Assembly: GCA_049509675.1 (NCBI GenBank)
Contig: JBEKZQ010000448.1
Span: forward strand, 1 to 5,691
DNA from: JBEKZQ01 sp049509675
GTDB taxonomy: Bacteria; Planctomycetota; Planctomycetia; Pirellulales; Thermoguttaceae
Direction of reading: 5' to 3'
DNA length: 5,691 bases
Positions 5,667-5,691 of the stretch are shown here, piece by piece. Both the position numbers and the translations under genes were made by a program. Numbering within the stretch: position 1 is the first letter of the stretch; each line of letters begins with the position of its first letter. The notes under the pieces are model-generated. The model had not been told where the DNA came from. It did no database searches and worked only from the letters and a program-made list of their open reading frames with translations.

Positions 5667-5691
5667 ATGGAAAAACGCGTCTACAACTTTT
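5667..5691 (+). CDS. serC: Probable phosphoserine aminotransferase, N-terminal 8 codons only
   Basis: Only the first eight codons are in the window: M-E-K-R-V-Y-N-F. This fits the N terminus of SerC, which typically begins with a short M..R-x-Y-N-F stretch followed by the N-A-G-P motif. SerC is the PLP enzyme that converts 3-phosphohydroxypyruvate to phosphoserine. AGGA (5656-5659) with a 7-base gap to the ATG supports a real start. The identification rests on eight residues and is tentative. Confidence 0.55.

Overview
The window looks like a piece of a GC-rich planctomycete chromosome, most likely from the Pirellulales side of the phylum. This is an inference from gene content, not from a marker gene. 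The content includes a DUF1573 secreted protein of the type common in planctomycetes, a DUF4337 membrane protein, a dihydrodipicolinate-synthase-family lyase and strongly GC-ending codons. Every complete gene is on the + strand; the one minus-strand gene is a partial transposase at the left edge.

Layout, left to right. (1) Positions 761 to 1, minus strand: the N-terminal half of an IS1634-type DDE transposase that runs off the left edge. Its start codon lies only 23 bases from the start of the next, divergent gene. (2) 785-1756: a DapA/NanA-family aldolase or lyase, overlapping by 8 bases with (3) 1749-2303, a three-helix DUF4337 membrane protein. (4) A well-formed sigma-70-type promoter at 2304-2332 begins directly after that stop codon. 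It leads into (5) 2387-3586, a URO-D-superfamily protein of the methyltransferase kind, (6) 3597-3767, an unrecognised 56-residue protein, and (7) 3801-4439, a cobalamin-binding corrinoid protein. (8) 4456-5547: an exported DUF1573 protein, 16 bases downstream. (9) 5553-5636: twelve tandem heptamers in the next intergenic space. (10) 5667-5691: the first eight codons of a gene that looks like serC.

The functional core is the URO-D-like protein, small protein and corrinoid protein set at 2387-4439. Established knowledge of MtaA, CmuA and MtbA relatives and of MtaC/MtmC-type proteins says that such a pair moves a methyl group between a substrate or acceptor and protein-bound cobamide. The methyl donor and acceptor are not visible here, and no corrinoid reductive activase (RamA-like) is in the window. 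By my manual alignment the URO-D-like member lacks the His-x-Cys...Cys zinc ligands of MtaA and has an E-G-E-W motif there instead. The most interesting points for follow-up are therefore the unusual active site and the unknown small protein, followed by the heptamer array in front of the serC-like gene and the apparently clipped transposase.
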